Numbered from the stretch's first letter, positions 45,166 to 57,796 are shown. The stretch: 64,000 bases of DNA from Cephalopachus bancanus (GCA_027257055.1 JAPVLO010000055.1:6967501-7031500); one strand, 5' to 3'. Notes: generated from the sequence alone by a model not told the origin. A program made the numbers and translations.

Positions 45166-46785
45166 TGTCTGGTCTTTGCCTTTCTGAGCTCTCAGATATC
45201 CACTTTTATGAGGGATCTGACCTGTACCTGTGCCACGGAACCTGGCTTCCCTCCTTACACAGCCCCTCCTGCCCTTCACCTGATTTCTCCTGCAGCCTTT
45301 TTTTTTTTTTTTTTGCCTACCTTCTGCCTACCTTTCAAGATTAACTTCACTAATTTATTTGGCTGAAAAATATTCCTACAGCTTCCCCTCCCACACCAAT
45401 TTGAGGCTTCCACATCATTTTGAGCAATGGTTGAGCCTTACCCTTGCCTCCTAACAAGGACCTCCTAGAAGCTAGGGAATGCGTTACCTGTGGTTTCGAA
45501 CGTCGGAAGTCTAGTACTGTATCTGGCCCAGAAAGAAACCTTAACATTGAAAAGCGAATGGATTACTTTCCACATGAGTTATCTATGCATTCTTGAATAA
45601 CTCACTCAAATTCATTGAATTTTCATTGACTCATCTATAAAGTGGAGACCAAGCAACAAAAGGCACATTTGCTAACAACACGAAGGTATCATAATTTATC
45701 TCTTAAACTGGTAAAGATGTTTTGAAATAAACAATAATTTGTGGTTTCAAGAATACAGGGATTTGCATACTTATAACTATGATAGCAAAGATGTATATTT
45801 TAGAAACTTAATGGAAGGCAATTTGACAGCACACACCTAAAAGTTTACATTGTACATACCCTTTAATCTGACACTTCATTATTATACATTTACCCTAATA
45901 AAATAATCACATATACAACATAAGTCTTTAGCTACAAGAATACTGGTTACAGAATTGTTTATCATATTCAATAATTAGTAGCAATCTTAAGAGTGCAACA
46001 GTAAGAGAGTGAAAAGTTAATTGTTCTGTATTCATCTGAATGAACTGCTGTACTCACGTTAAAAAGGATCTTTGAGTCAAAGAATAAGTATGTTACTTTT
46101 GATGTATTAAATGAAGAAGACTACTACTAAGTCAGTATACCTTATGCGATGTAATTTTCTTTGGTTTTTAATATTTATATCCATAGGGAAAAAAGATTAA
46201 AAGTGTATGGAGCAAAATATTAACAGTGGTTATCACAGGCTAGTGTGATTTTTGACAGTAATATTTATTGCTTTAAGTTTATATTTTTCTGTGTAGTCTA
46301 AAGTTCTACTGCTCATTTAATAAGGAAAACATTAAAATAATATTATAAAATTACCATTATAGAAGAAAAAAAATTTAATTATACAACTTTGCCATGACCA
46401 TAGACCTTTCTCCTTCCAACTGTTGTTTCTGAATACCATGAAGGAATTTAGATTCTCAAGCTATTTTTGGCCTGGGTAGCACTGGGCTATCTCTTACTTT
46501 CCATGGGAGTATGGGTGTGTGAGGTCTATGGTATTTAGGATCCCAGATATCATTCATTTGCAACCTTCTCATTGGCACAGAGGCCATGTTTGCATTGGGA
46601 CAGGAATTTCAAATATGAATTACTTCTTATGACTTGTGTATTGGGTTTCAGAAGTGTCCCAGCATCAACCACACTTAATTAACTAAACTCTTCCAAGATA
46701 TCTCACCTTCAAAAGACACCAGTAACTCAAGAGCCTACAAAGAAAAACTGTCCTTATCCATGGCAAATAGAAGTTTAAAATACTT
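45166..46785. other. Unassigned sequence
   Basis: No gene recognised. A poly-T run lies at 45299-45314. A weak sense MIR-like word series is at about 45585-45660 (GAATAACTCACTCAAATTC, TGACTCATCTATAAAGTGG), too short to list separately. Confidence 0.4.
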
Positions 46786-46799
46786 TTCATGTAAATTTA

Positions 46800-47086
46800 T
46801 TTATTTATTATTATTTTTTTCTTTTGAGTTGGAGTCTCACTCTGTCGCCCAGACTGGAGTGCAGTGGCTGCTCCCGGCCACCACAGTCTTGACCTGCTGG
46901 GCTCTGGCGATCCTTCCACCTCAGCCTTCCAAGTAGCTGGAACTACAGCCGGCTAATTTTTGATTTATTGTGGATATGAGGTCTCGCCAAGTTGCCCAGG
47001 TGGGTCTTGAACCTGCAGGCTCAGGCAATCCACTCACCTCAGCCTCCCAAAAGTGCAGGATTACAGGCTGAGCCACCAAGCCTGGC
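46800..47086 (-). mobile_element. Alu SINE
   Basis: Reverse-strand Alu with a T/A-rich tail (TTATTTATTATTATTTTTTT). Diverged at several CpGs (GCTGCTCCCGGCCACCACAG). Flanked by an imperfect duplication, TTCATGTAAATTTA at 46786-46799 and TTCACGTAAATTTA at 47087-47100. Confidence 0.95.
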
Positions 47087-47100
47087 TTCACGTAAATTTA

Positions 47101-48057
47101 AATACAAAATTAAAAATTAATGTTCATTCAGACTAAAAGTAGTAACTCTGTTCACACAGGAACTTGTCAAGTTACACTTAGATGAGGCTTCGTTCCCCAC
47201 AGGAGCCAGAGCTCCCAATTCTGGGCACCACTACCAGGCCATATGATCCTCTGGACGTGGCATTCCATGTGGCCTGACACCAACTCTAGGAGCCCTAAAT
47301 CCTCATTCCTATTTTCCTGAACAGGAAGCTACACTTCTGAATAAGTCAAAGGTCACCCAAGGGTGAAATCAAGATAATGTCCCTCCATCTCCAAAACCAT
47401 GATCATTATAAGGATGGGGAGTGGAAATTAAATTAGAACATTCCTGCATGAAGTATACTGAATATTACTAACAATAATAATAGGCTTCTTTTAGCCATCT
47501 TTTGTGCATGTAAAAAAATGACACCATTTGAGAAAACATGTTTGAACCAAATTAGACTATAGGGAGACTCTTAGGGATGTATAACGGTACCACTGCATTG
47601 CCCACACCGTGCTCAGGGCAGGGAGCTGTGAGGCTATAACTGGGTCACCCATGGAATCACACATGATGAGCCCTGTTGTAGTTCCCACCTCATCTGCTCC
47701 TTCAAGTTTCTGCTTACCTTCAATTTCTGCACCCACCTGGAAACCCTTTCCATTGCCCTGGTCAGTGCTGAGATACTCTTTGCAGTCCTTCCTGCCCTGC
47801 AACCATCAGACTAGATCATTCCTTCCTCTGCTTCTTTTCTACCAAGGCTCCAAAGAGCCTTGTGACAATGCTGGATAGTTTTAGTCTTGGCTCAGGGTGG
47901 CCACTTATGTGGCATGCATAAATACATAAAATAAGTGGAAAAAAAATAAAGTTAAAGCAACAGAAGTCTCTAAGCACCTCTGACATTATCATGAAATCAA
48001 TGTACAAAATCTCATTTTGCTCTTTGGAAAATGCCTCAAACCCTCATTCTAAACCTA
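47101..48057. other. Unassigned sequence
   Basis: No recognised gene or repeat. An 89-codon frame at 47609-47878 on the plus strand and an 81-codon frame on the minus strand overlap each other and carry no known domain. Confidence 0.4.
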
Positions 48058-48072
48058 CACATTTTTACTTTA

Positions 48073-48365
48073 TTTATTTATTTTAAGTCAGTGTCTCACT
48101 CTGTTACCCAGGCTGGAGTGCAGTGGCATGTTCACGACCACCACAGCCTTGACCTACTGGGCTCAGGTGGCCCTTCCGCCTCAGCTTTCCAAGTAGCTGG
48201 AACTACAGGCATGTGCAGCCACACCTGGGTAATTTTTTGTTGTATTGTAGAGATGAAGTCTCACCATGTTACTCAGGCTAGTTTGGAATCCCTGAGTTCA
48301 GGCAATCTTCTTGCCTCCGCCTAACAAAGTGCTGGGATTACAGGCTTGGAGCCACTGCGACCGGC
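48073..48365 (-). mobile_element. Old Alu (AluJ-like) with 15-bp duplication
   Basis: Reverse-strand Alu that differs from the window's common type: AGTGTCTCACTCTGTTACCC, ACTGGGCTCAGGTGGCC, CACCATGTTACTCAGGC, and CTTGGAGCCACTGCGACCGGCC. It lacks the one-base A-box deletion. Duplication CACATTTTTACTTTA at 48058-48072 and 48366-48380. Confidence 0.95.
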
Positions 48366-48380
48366 CACATTTTTACTTTA

Positions 48381-50074
48381 AATTTTAGGTCCTTAACTTT
48401 CCCATTTAGTGTTTAGTATAACTGCATTGAGTTCTATAGTCTTGTTGTGAGGGAATTAAGCAACTCTGTGTCTTTTTCATGTGTATAATGTGTATATGAG
48501 TTTTTATAGATATCTGCATCTGAAATTTTGTGAGGTAATACTACGTAATGTTTGTGTTAAAATATTTTAATAGAATTCTTTTCTTTATGAATTTTACTTT
48601 AACCCTTCTTGTGTTATTTGTTATTTGATAGCATATATATGGTATATATACATGTGGCATTAGGGGTTTGTGTTTGTATATATATATATATATATACATA
48701 TATATATACATATATATGCATACATACAATAAAAATATATTAGATAAATAATTAAAAATCTTCCAGTATTATTTCTTATTTACTAGCATACATATGTGTG
48801 TATGCTTTTTTATATTTTGTCTTTTTTCTTTATACTTAAATATTTTTATTACTATTTTCTTATATGAGGCAAATATATGAAATTAGATCTATTTCTTATA
48901 TTAGGTATATTAGATTGCTGAAGCTATTCCTTAGCTGCAGTAGGGTGGGGAGCATTTCTTTCTCAGGCAAAAATAACAACTATACCTACGTTTGTTACTG
49001 GCACTTGTATTTGCTATAATCTGGGGGTGCTGAGAGGATGTCATGGTTCTCCCCACACCACCTAACTCCCTTCCATACACAGATTCCCCTGGGCTCCATA
49101 TCTCTGAAGCAAGAACAATTCTTTCATACACAGGAGGGAACAGGGCTCACATGCAGCCGTCATAGGAGCTGAATGCATGATGTGCAATTTCTGCCAGCAG
49201 TTCTTCTCTTGGAAATTGTCACGGAGAGAGGGAGAAGCGAGCAAAAGCCCCTCCACGGCAGGGGCAAGGAAGAAGGACACAGCTCTTTTTGCTTTAGAGT
49301 CAACCTAATGGACATCCAGTGGGCCCTGGAGTTTCCTAATACATGATTATCTTCCCTCACCTTTCCTCGTTACTACCAACAAGTAAACTTGCAACTGATC
49401 ACCTCCTATGATAATTGGAAATTTCACTTTGGTTTACTTTTCTACTCCAAATAAAAACCCTCCAAATTCTGCATTTCTACAACCACAAAATGCTCATTTT
49501 TTTCCTACTTATAGTCAAACTGGTAGGTTGTTATTATGAACATCGCTTTTAAGCTGCTCCTGTTGCCTTTTATGAATTACTTCCCCTTATTATATTATGA
49601 GCCACCTACATAATGAATAGTTTGTTTGCCACAAAACCAAAATGTGCATTTTTCACACACATACATGTTTTTCTGTGAATGTAGCTCTACAACTTAAGGC
49701 ACTCTATAAGCTCTGGAGTTAATGATACGATGGGCCAATTATGTTTATGATTTATGTTGTGATCTAAAATTCATGCCAGTCATGTCTTCTAAATCTTTCC
49801 TAAATTTTAAAAAATAAAATAAAATAAAAACATCGCATACATATGTGATAACCTACTTCCTTCCGATTCCTATAAGTCACACAATCATTTCCTTAGTTGC
49901 CAATACTCCAAACCTTGGGTCGCCATACCTCATCCATGCTCTCTCCTCCACACAATCTTTGTCAGTCTCTGTGCACTTCACTTCTGCATCTGGTATTCTC
50001 TTTCTGCGGTGGGTCTTGATCACCTCTCATCTGGAGTACCGTGGTGGCTTTCTATTTTCCTTACACCTCCTTTT
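48381..50074. other. Unassigned sequence with (TA)n repeat
   Basis: No gene recognised. A (TA)n-rich tract with CATA interruptions lies at about 48678-48727 and creates a Tyr/Ile-rich chance frame on the minus strand. 49840-50060 is C/T-rich and may be an old repeat I cannot name. Confidence 0.4.
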
Positions 50075-50744
50075 ACATTTAAAAAATATTCTTTATTGGC
50101 GCATAATAGGTGTATTTAGTTTGGGGGTACATGTGATGATTTAATACATTTATATTATTTATAAAGATCATATCAGTGTACCTGCAATATCCATCATCTT
50201 TAATATTGATCCTTTCTTTATACTGGAAACATTTGAATTATTCACATTTATTTGAATTGTACTATAAATTATTGTAAACTATTGTCACTCTACTGCTCTA
50301 ACACTAGATCTTATTTCTACTATCAAACTGTATATTTATACCCATTAATCAATTTATTTGCATGTCCCCTGCCACTACCGTTCCTGGACTCTAATAACTA
50401 CAAATCTACTCTCTACCTCCATGGGATTCACTTTTTTTCAACTCCCACACATGAGTGAGAACATGGCATATTTGTGTTTCTGTGCCTAGCTTATTTCTCA
50501 AAACAAAATGAACTCTAGCACCATCCATGTTGCTGTAAATGACGTCAAAGAACGTCATTCTTTTTTATGGTTGAATAATATTTTATTATGTAAATATGCC
50601 ACATTTTATTTATCCATTTACCTGTTGATGGGCACTTAGGCCAATTCTATATTTTGACTATTGTGAACAGTGCTGCAATATACCTGCTGGACACTTGTAT
50701 GTCTTCTTTTCAGAGATGTCTGTTCAGATATTTTGTCCATTTTT
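50075..50744 (-). mobile_element. Old L1 3' region (first part, split by Alu)
   Basis: Antisense L1 3'UTR and ORF2 end: TTGGCGCATAATAGGTGTATT, GGGGGTACATGTGATGATTTAA, CACATGAGTGAGAACATGGC, CACCATCCATGTTGCTG, TATTTATCCATTTACCTGTTG, TTGACTATTGTGAACAGTGC. Confidence 0.87.
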
Positions 50745-51027
50745 TTTTTTTTTTGAGTTGGAGTCTCACTCGGTTGCCCAGACTGGAGTGCAGTGGCCGC
50801 TCCCAGCCACCGCAGCTTCGACCTGCTGGGCTCCGGCGATCCTTCTGCCTCAGCCTTCCGAGTAGCCGGAATTACAAGCATGTGTTACCACGCCCGGCTG
50901 ATTTTTTGATTTATTGTAGAGATGAGGTCTCGCTGCCCAGGCGGGTGTCGAACCCGCGGGCTCAGGCAATCCACTCACCTCAGCCTCCCAAAGGCGCAGG
51001 ATTACAGGCTGAGCCACCGAGCCCGGC
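50745..51027 (-). mobile_element. Alu SINE inserted in L1
   Basis: Reverse-strand, CpG-rich Alu interrupting an L1. Duplication TTGTCCATTTTTT: the TTGTCCAT starts at 50733 and again at 51028. Sense A box GGCTCAGCCTG. Confidence 0.97.
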
Positions 51028-51680
51028 TTGTCCATTTTTTTAATGGAATCATTTTGGGGTTTTTTGCTATTGAATTTTGAGTTCCCTATATATTCTGATT
51101 ATTAATGCCTTTTCATCTAAATAGTTTGTAAATATTTTCTCCCATCCTGTGGGCTGTCTCTTCACTTTGTTGATTGTCTTCTTCACTGTGCTATAGGCTT
51201 TTAGCTTGATGTAATTCCATTTGATTGTTTTTTCCCTAGTTTCCTGTGAGGTCTTACACAGAAATCTTTGCCCAGACCAATGTCCCAGAGCATTCCCTTA
51301 ATCTTTTCTCTAAGTAGTTTTGTAGTTTAAGGTCTTAGAGTTGCATCTTTAATTCATTTTATTGTGTATTTGTAAAACTTGGGTTCTAAGTTTTATTCTT
51401 CTGCATATAGTTATCCAGTTTCCCCAGCAAAATATATTAAAGAGATTGCCCATTCCCATTGTATGTTCTTGGTATCTTTGTTAAAGATGAGTTTGCTGTA
51501 GTGTGATAATTTATGTCTAGGTTTTCTACTCTGTTCCATTGGTCTATGTGTCTGTTTTATTCCAGTGCCATTCTGATGTGGTAACTATAGCTTTGTAGTA
51601 TAATTTGAAATAATGTAGTGGGATGCTTCCAGCTTTGTTCTTTTTGCTCTAGGTTGCTTTACTACTTTTTTTTTTACCTC
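51028..51680 (-). mobile_element. Old L1 ORF2 (second part)
   Basis: Continuation of antisense L1 ORF2: GAGTTCCCTATATATTCTG, AATATTTTCTCCCATCCTGTGG, TTTAGCTTGATGTAATTCC, TTTGCCCAGACCAATGTCC, ATATAGTTATCCAGTTTCCC, TCTATGTGTCTGTTTTATTCC, ATAGCTTTGTAGTATAATTTG. Confidence 0.9.
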
Positions 51681-52583
51681 CCTAAAAGACTTGAATTCAT
51701 CCACTCAAGGTCGGGTTTTGACTATATCACACAGTTCTTCAATAATTCTCCATAGTCTGCAACTTTAGTACAAAAAGTAAAATTTTAAAATATATATTTA
51801 GTTTTTTAGGTATTAAGCTTGCACAATTTTTCTTGGAGATATATACGTCTTTATACATATCAATATATAAAATTTTGTGTGTCAATGTGATTTAAATATG
51901 TATGTTAAAATCTTTTTACAGAATTTCATTGTTAATTAATTAATTGCCCTGGTATTATTTTAAATTTAATAGCATATATGTATGTGTATATTCTCCCCAT
52001 TTTATCACCTATTAAATTGCATATATCTCTCAAAATATAGTTTATGTTCTTTTTAATTTAAATTATTATATTTTCCTAATACTGATTTCTTATATTGCAC
52101 CATTTCTTAGATCACTTTATGCTTATATTTTTATTATTTCAACTTTCTAAATTGTCTAGCAGTTATGACTGGTTTTGCTTTTTTATTGCCATTACATTTT
52201 GTTATTTTATGCCTGTTTATTGTCATTTTCTCCCTCTCCCTTGCTTGTATGTTATTAGCTAAATTCATCTATATATGTTATGGTTTTTGAATAGGTAATA
52301 AGAATACATGCTACAAAATTTAAGAGATACAAAATAATGTACAGAAAATGTACATTTTGTAAATTTTGCTTTCCTCCCTGCCCTTATTGGCCAAATTATC
52401 AGTTCCTTGTATATTCATCTCTAGATGCTTTATGTACATAGGAGCATATACATATTATTAAAAATATAAATTATTCATAAATGAGCTACATTCTGTTCTG
52501 CAAACGGATTTCCCATGTAACAATATTTTTTGCAATTTTCCATAGCAGTACACTTAAATTGAGTGTATATTTATTTTAAAATA
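51681..52583. other. Unassigned AT-rich sequence
   Basis: Very AT-rich. It may contain remains of an old L1 3' region (TAATAAGAATACATGCTACAAAATTT near 52296), but no name can be supported. A T run at 52588-52603 marks the next element. Confidence 0.4.
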
Positions 52584-52740
52584 GACCTTTTTTTTTTTTT
52601 TTTAGCAATTTAGGCTTATAGTAAGTTGCACTAGAAGTATAGGTGGCTCCTGTATCCCTTCTCTCCCACACATCATTCCCTCTGGTATTAACAGTATTAT
52701 TAATAGCATGTATTTGTGTGAAATATTAGGTAGAATTTTT
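52584..52740 (-). mobile_element. L1 3'-end fragment (weak)
   Basis: Antisense L1 tail: poly-T, then AGCAATTTAGGCTTATAGTAAG, GGTGGCTCCTGTATCCC, TCTCCCACACATCATTCCC, TATTAACAGTATTATTAATAGC. This follows the antisense L1M end (AGCAGTTTTAGG..., TTCCCATATACCC). Confidence 0.5.
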
Positions 52741-52769
52741 AAAACAAAATTGATACATCATTGCAGGCA

Positions 52770-53885
52770 TAATAAAAGCAAATATTACAATAAAATGAGT
52801 CACAATTTTGTCCCAGTGCATATAAAATTATGTTTATACAATAATGTAGTCTGTTAAGTGTGCAACAGCATTATGTCTAAAAAAAAATGACCATGCCTGA
52901 ATTTAAAAATACTTTACTGATAAAAATACTAACAATCATCTGAGCCTTCAGTGAGTGCAAACTTTTTGCTGGTGAAGGATTTTGCCTCAATGTTTATGGT
53001 TCTTGACTGATCAGGATTGTATTTACTGAAGGTTTAGGTAACAGTGGCAATTTCTTAAATCAAAAAACAATTAACTTTACCTCATAAATTGATTCTTCCT
53101 TTCATAAAAGGTTTATCTGAAGCATGTGATACTATTTGATAGCATTTTACCCAAAATTGAACTTCTTTCAAAATAGAAGTCAATCCTCCCAAATCCTGCC
53201 ACTGTCTTATCAACTAAGTTTATGAAACATTCTAAATACTTTGTTATTTCAACAATAGCTGCAGCATCTTCACAAGAAAAACCTTCCATCTCAAGAAACC
53301 ACTTTCTCTGCTCATCTATAAGAAACAATTCCTAATCCATTCATGTTTTGTCATGAGATTGCAGCAATTCAGTCACATACGTCTTCAGGGGCCACTTCTA
53401 ATTTTAATCATTCTACTCTTTCCACTACACCTGCATTTATTTTCTCCTCTGAAGTCTTGAAATTCTCAAAATTATCCATGAGGGTTGGAATCAACTTCTT
53501 TCAAACATCTGTTAATGTTGATATTTTGACTTGTCTCCCATGAATCACAAATGTTCTTAATGGCGTCTAGAATGGTGACTCCTTTATGGAAGCTTTTCCA
53601 TTTTCTTTGTCTAAATCACTCAAGATAAAAAATCTCTGTCTATGGCAGTTATAGCCTTACAACATGCACTGATTAAACAATAAGACTTCAAAATCAAAAT
53701 TATTCCTTGGTTCATGGGTCACAGAATAAATACTGTGTTCACAGGTATGAAAACAACATTAATCTTCTTGTACATCTTCATCATAGCTCTTAAGTGACCA
53801 AGAGATTGTCAATGATCAGGAACATTTTGAAAAGAGACGGTCTCTGAGTAGTAGGTCTTAACAGTGGATTTAAAATATTCATTTC
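52770..53885 (-). mobile_element. Tigger1-type DNA transposon relic
   Basis: About 1.1 kb of Tigger1 in reverse orientation, from near its 3' end into the transposase gene. Words such as GTCTGTTAAGTGTGCAACAGC, GCCTTCAGTGAGTGCAAAC, TTGACTGATCAGGATTG and GAGATTGCAGCAATTCAG fit. On the minus strand 53113-53328 is still open for 71 codons and holds DEQRKWFLEME, EITKYLECFINLVDK and ERSSILGKMLSNSI, characteristic of the transposase C-terminal part. The rest of the frame is broken. The 5' part is missing. Confidence 0.8.
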
Positions 53886-53904
53886 CTTTTTATCACTAAA
53901 TGAT

Positions 53905-54068
53905 CTTCGGTGGTCTGGATGTACCAGTTTGTCTCACTATTCACTTATTATTAACAACATCCTTGTTGTCTTCAATTTCTGGCTATTATAAATATAACTG
54001 TGATAAATATTCACATGTAGGTTTTTGTATGGATAAAAGTAATCAACTCATTTGGGTGAATACCTTGT
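53905..54068 (-). mobile_element. L1 ORF2-end fragment
   Basis: Antisense L1: GTACCAGTTTGTCTCACTATTCAC, TATAAATATAACTGTGATAAATATTC, CATGTAGGTTTTTGTATGG, AACTCATTTGGGTGAATACC. Immediately followed by an L1 tail in the opposite orientation. Confidence 0.62.
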
Positions 54069-54069
54069 G

Positions 54070-54395
54070 TTGATGAAAAGGTAGAACTCAAGGAAGTTTT
54101 AGTGCGGTAGAACCATTCTGTATTATAATGGCAGACACATGAATTTTGCATTTGTCAAAACCCATAGAATGGACTGTCCAACACAGAGTAAACCCTAATA
54201 TAAGCTATGGACTTTAGCTAATGATAGTGGCTCTGTATTAGTTCATCAATTGTAACAAGTTCCTCACATTCATTCAAGGTGTTACAATAGAAGAAACTAT
54301 GTCTTGAGGAGAAGGATATGGAAACTCTAGGTACTGTTTGCTCAATTTTTCTGTAAATTTCAAACAGCTCTAAAAAAAGTTTATTAGTTTTTAAA
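54070..54395 (+). mobile_element. L1 3'-end fragment
   Basis: Sense L1M-type end: AACCATTCTGTATTATAATGG, TTGTCAAAACCCATAGAATGG, AGTAAACCCTAATATAAGC, GTTCATCAATTGTAACAAG, GCTCAATTTTTCTGTAAATTTC, CAGCTCTAAAAAAAG. Ends at a typical L1 3' terminus. Confidence 0.82.
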
Positions 54396-54660
54396 TGAGT
54401 GTGTAGAATTGGTATTCCAAGAAGTGCAAGTACGCTATCTTTTTTTTTTAACTGGATTCCAATAACAGTCTCTGTCCATCCTCACCGTTAGTGATTCCAA
54501 ACTATACACCTTGTAGGAGACTCAGGTTCAAGTGAAACTGTGAGAAAGCTGCTCTGAGATATCCCTTTCTTTTTGACAATCCTTTAATTCTAAAAACTTT
54601 AATGACTTCAGGAATGCCCCTCTTGCCTCCTTTTAATTTGACTTAACAACTAAAAATGAA
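54396..54660. other. Unassigned sequence
   Basis: No recognised gene or repeat. Confidence 0.4.
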
Positions 54661-54664
54661 ATTA

Positions 54665-54890
54665 TCCAACACTTATACAAAACCTACCATGTGTCAGAAA
54701 CTTTGTTAGATCATTTACATATGTTACTGCCAGTCCTTACGACAACCCTGAAAGTTGAGTAATATTACCACAATTTTGTAAGTTGAGAATCTAAGCCAAA
54801 AAGATGTGAAACTTATGCAGGTTTACATTGCTAGTAGAAGATAATTCCATAAAGTAAGCCCAACTCTATTCAATTACAAAATCTCTATCA
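54665..54890 (-). mobile_element. MIR SINE
   Basis: Reverse-strand MIR in good order: CAACACTTATACAAAACCTACC, ATGTGTCAGAAACTTTGTTAG, CATTTACATATGTTACTGCC, ACGACAACCCTGAAAGTTG, GTGAAACTTATGCAGGTTTAC, AAGTAAGCCCAACTC. Confidence 0.72.
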
Positions 54891-57512
54891 TCTCTCATAT
54901 CTCTCACAAAACCTTAAGGGCTAGATGTGTCTCAACTTCATCCTAAATTACTTTCTTTTATTCCTAAGTAAGGAGCCAGTGAGTAAATAAGCAAGAAAAA
55001 AGCCATAAAGTTACTATATTTTGTTCATAAATTCATAGAAACTACAGAGAAAATCTCTTACTCTATACTTATAAACATTAGTTAACTGAATTGTCCAACA
55101 CCCTAAAGGTTCCCAGGAGTAAAGATGGAGTCCAATTTTTTGTACACTAAACCCACTAATTTTTCTATGAAGCAAATGGCCCTTGTGAAGAGTTCACCAT
55201 CACTGTAGTCGTCTTTCAAGTTTACAGTGAGCTACACAGTGAGGTTTGAACTTCTAGTTGGTTCCACGTTTAGAAATAATATTTCATGTTCCAGTAAAGC
55301 AACTACCTCTCCTGAAATAAAGGAAAAATAAAAAGGATTTGGAGACCACTCTTTAGAGACTATAAATTTCCACTGAAGTATTAACACAATCTATTAAGTC
55401 ACATTATAGTCAATTGTGCAGAAGAAGAAAACCTATTCAACAACATTATTTAATGGCATTTTGATGTGCGATTTGCTAGACACAATGATAAATGCAAGAA
55501 TTGAGCAATAAAGTGGTATGGAGAGCAAACAGCTCTCCTGTGATGTTTACTTCCCAGGCTTAAATGAGCTCAGCACTCACGAATGATTTGCCTTGACATT
55601 GGAATCCAATTGGAGTCTGGAATTACTGTAACTGTTTTCGGCTTGGGTGATTTAATCAGCAAATCTTCAATAGTGTAATATGCATGTACTGAACTGATTC
55701 CAGACTGAGCAGTCTGATTTATACACACTACTTGCAGACAACCATTTGTGGGATGCTCACTAGCATCTGTTCGCCTGCATCTTTATAAGGCAGATGCCCA
55801 TGGTAATGTGTCAGAACAATTGAAGTCCATGCTTTATATTGGTAAACCCAAACAAAGAGGCATGCAGAGAAGATAACTCAATGGAGATGGTTGTTGTTGC
55901 TGTTGTTGCTTTATGGTTAAAAAAAATCTGAAATTCATTCATTCACTTACTTACCAAATATTTGTGTGCATGTGCAGTGTATTAATCATTGTGCTAGGCC
56001 CAGAGAAGTAAGGGCATAAGGCAATGAAAATGAGAGAGAGAGAGAGAGAGTTTTAAAAGATGTGGCTCCTACAAGCATGGGATAAAACTGTCAGATCCTA
56101 TCAATCAATTGAACACAATCTAAAAAAGGGAAGTCTCAAAACATTAGGACCCCGATCACCATTGGAATGTGGGTTTCTCACAGCTGTGCAGAGGAATATG
56201 GCATTCAAAATATCCCCTGAGGTTTATTTTTCCCTGATCACTGTATTTCATACTCCCTACTCCCACCCCTGCTTCTCATGTCATTAGGCTGATGAAATAC
56301 CCTCCACTCTTGGACTCATAGAAGACAGGTATCAGGGTCCAAAAAAGGACAGTCTGCCAGTTCCCTTCTGACTTTGAGTTCTAAGGTCCTAATGATTTGG
56401 GGAAGAACTGGAGATTGGAGACAAAATGTTGAAGAAAATGGAGTTTTAAGGAGAATGGTTTTGCTGTTCTCTTGATCACACCACATCGCCATTGTTATTG
56501 AAGATTCTTTAAGCACTTAGAAAGGACAGAGAAAAGGTGGGAATGGGGTTATGGATGATAGAAGACTCTATCCCCTGATTCTTAGCAGGAACCCCAAGAA
56601 GGGAGCAAAATCAAGACAGGGATTGACTCTGAAGTGAATCAAGGGAGATGGGGTTGAGGACAGCCGTGACAAGATGTTCATGCCTCAGTGTGATTCCCAT
56701 CCATGTGACATTCAGTATAAGAGAGTGACCACACAGAAAGGGATAAGGAAAAACACAAGGAGCTATTCTATGTGGGCAAATAGCAGGACTAGGTGTAACA
56801 GCAGAAGTCTCAGCAGCTATAACTTGTGAGCAGAGATGACTTCAGGACTAGATTCACTCTCTTCCAATGTCTTACAACATTTGCCCCTACACTTTTAGTT
56901 CAACCCTAGGGATAGGGAGAATTCTAAATATCTCAGATTAGGTTTATGCTGGTTTATTTGAATGAAACCTCAAAATAAAAATTACACTGAATTAGAGGAA
57001 AGCAATAAATTATATTTCTTCTTGTACTTGTATTTCTTCTTGAAAGTGTATTTCTTGCAACATCTCAGTTATGAACTGAGATGTATAATTATACATGATT
57101 GGTAAGTTTTAAGGAATTTTTAAAAAGTAAAGTTTATAAGTACTTTCTCCATCCCCAATTTTTTCAAATGTATTTTTAAAAATCTGCTGCAAGTGCTTCT
57201 GTAAAAAACATTGAGAAGTGGCCTTTCTACCTCTTTAAATAGCTTACAAAAATTAAAAAAGAGAAGCAATGGAAATTATTTCAAATGGAATTACAGTTTT
57301 GGAGGGGGAAATCATTCTGAAACTGGTTTGCTTTGTAGACACAGCTTGATAGAGTCTTGTTAATTCACTGATAACCCATTGTGGGATGCTGTGTCTTCCA
57401 GTGACACCCAGCAGCAGATTCTACCCTGAAAAGGGTATCCCCGTTTGACCCCAACCACCTTTATGTGAGCAGAGGTTCACAGTTCTGGGTAGGTGTCTCT
57501 CTGTGAGGGAAA
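54891..57512. other. Repeat-poor unique sequence, no gene recognised
   Basis: About 2.6 kb with no recognised transposon or exon. (GA)n tract at 56031-56052 and a (GTT)n-like run at 55889-55910. The segment 55555-55860 has balanced composition and no repeat signature, and is a candidate non-coding element by appearance only. Confidence 0.45.
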
Positions 57513-57516
57513 AAAG

Positions 57517-57796
57517 TTTTAGTCAGCGTTCTTCAGAGAAACAGAACCAATAGGATAAATGGATAGATATGGATACAGATACAGATATGGCCACAGACAC
57601 AGACACACAGAGAGAAAAAGACTTATTTTCAGGGCCTGGCTCATACAACTGTGGAACTGGCAAGTCTGAAATTAGCAAAACAAGTTAGAGACTCAAAAAG
57701 TTAATGCAATTCAAGTCATAAAGGTGTCTGAAGTTGAAATTCCTTCTCCCTCAGGAGTCCTCAGTCTTTTTCTTTCAAGGCCTTCAACTCATTAAA
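57517..57796 (+). mobile_element. MLT2-type LTR (first part, split by mariner)
   Basis: Sense LTR: TTTAGTCAGCGTTCTTCAGAG, AAACAGAACCAATAGGATAAATGG, GGATAGATATGGATACAG, AAAAGACTTATTTTCAGGG, CTGGCAAGTCTGAAATTAGC, CTTTCAAGGCCTTCAACTC. It stops at 57796 and resumes at 58336. Confidence 0.85.

Noticed and set aside
48541..48729. Tyr/Ile-rich minus-strand frame
   Set aside because: Translation of a (TA)n tract.
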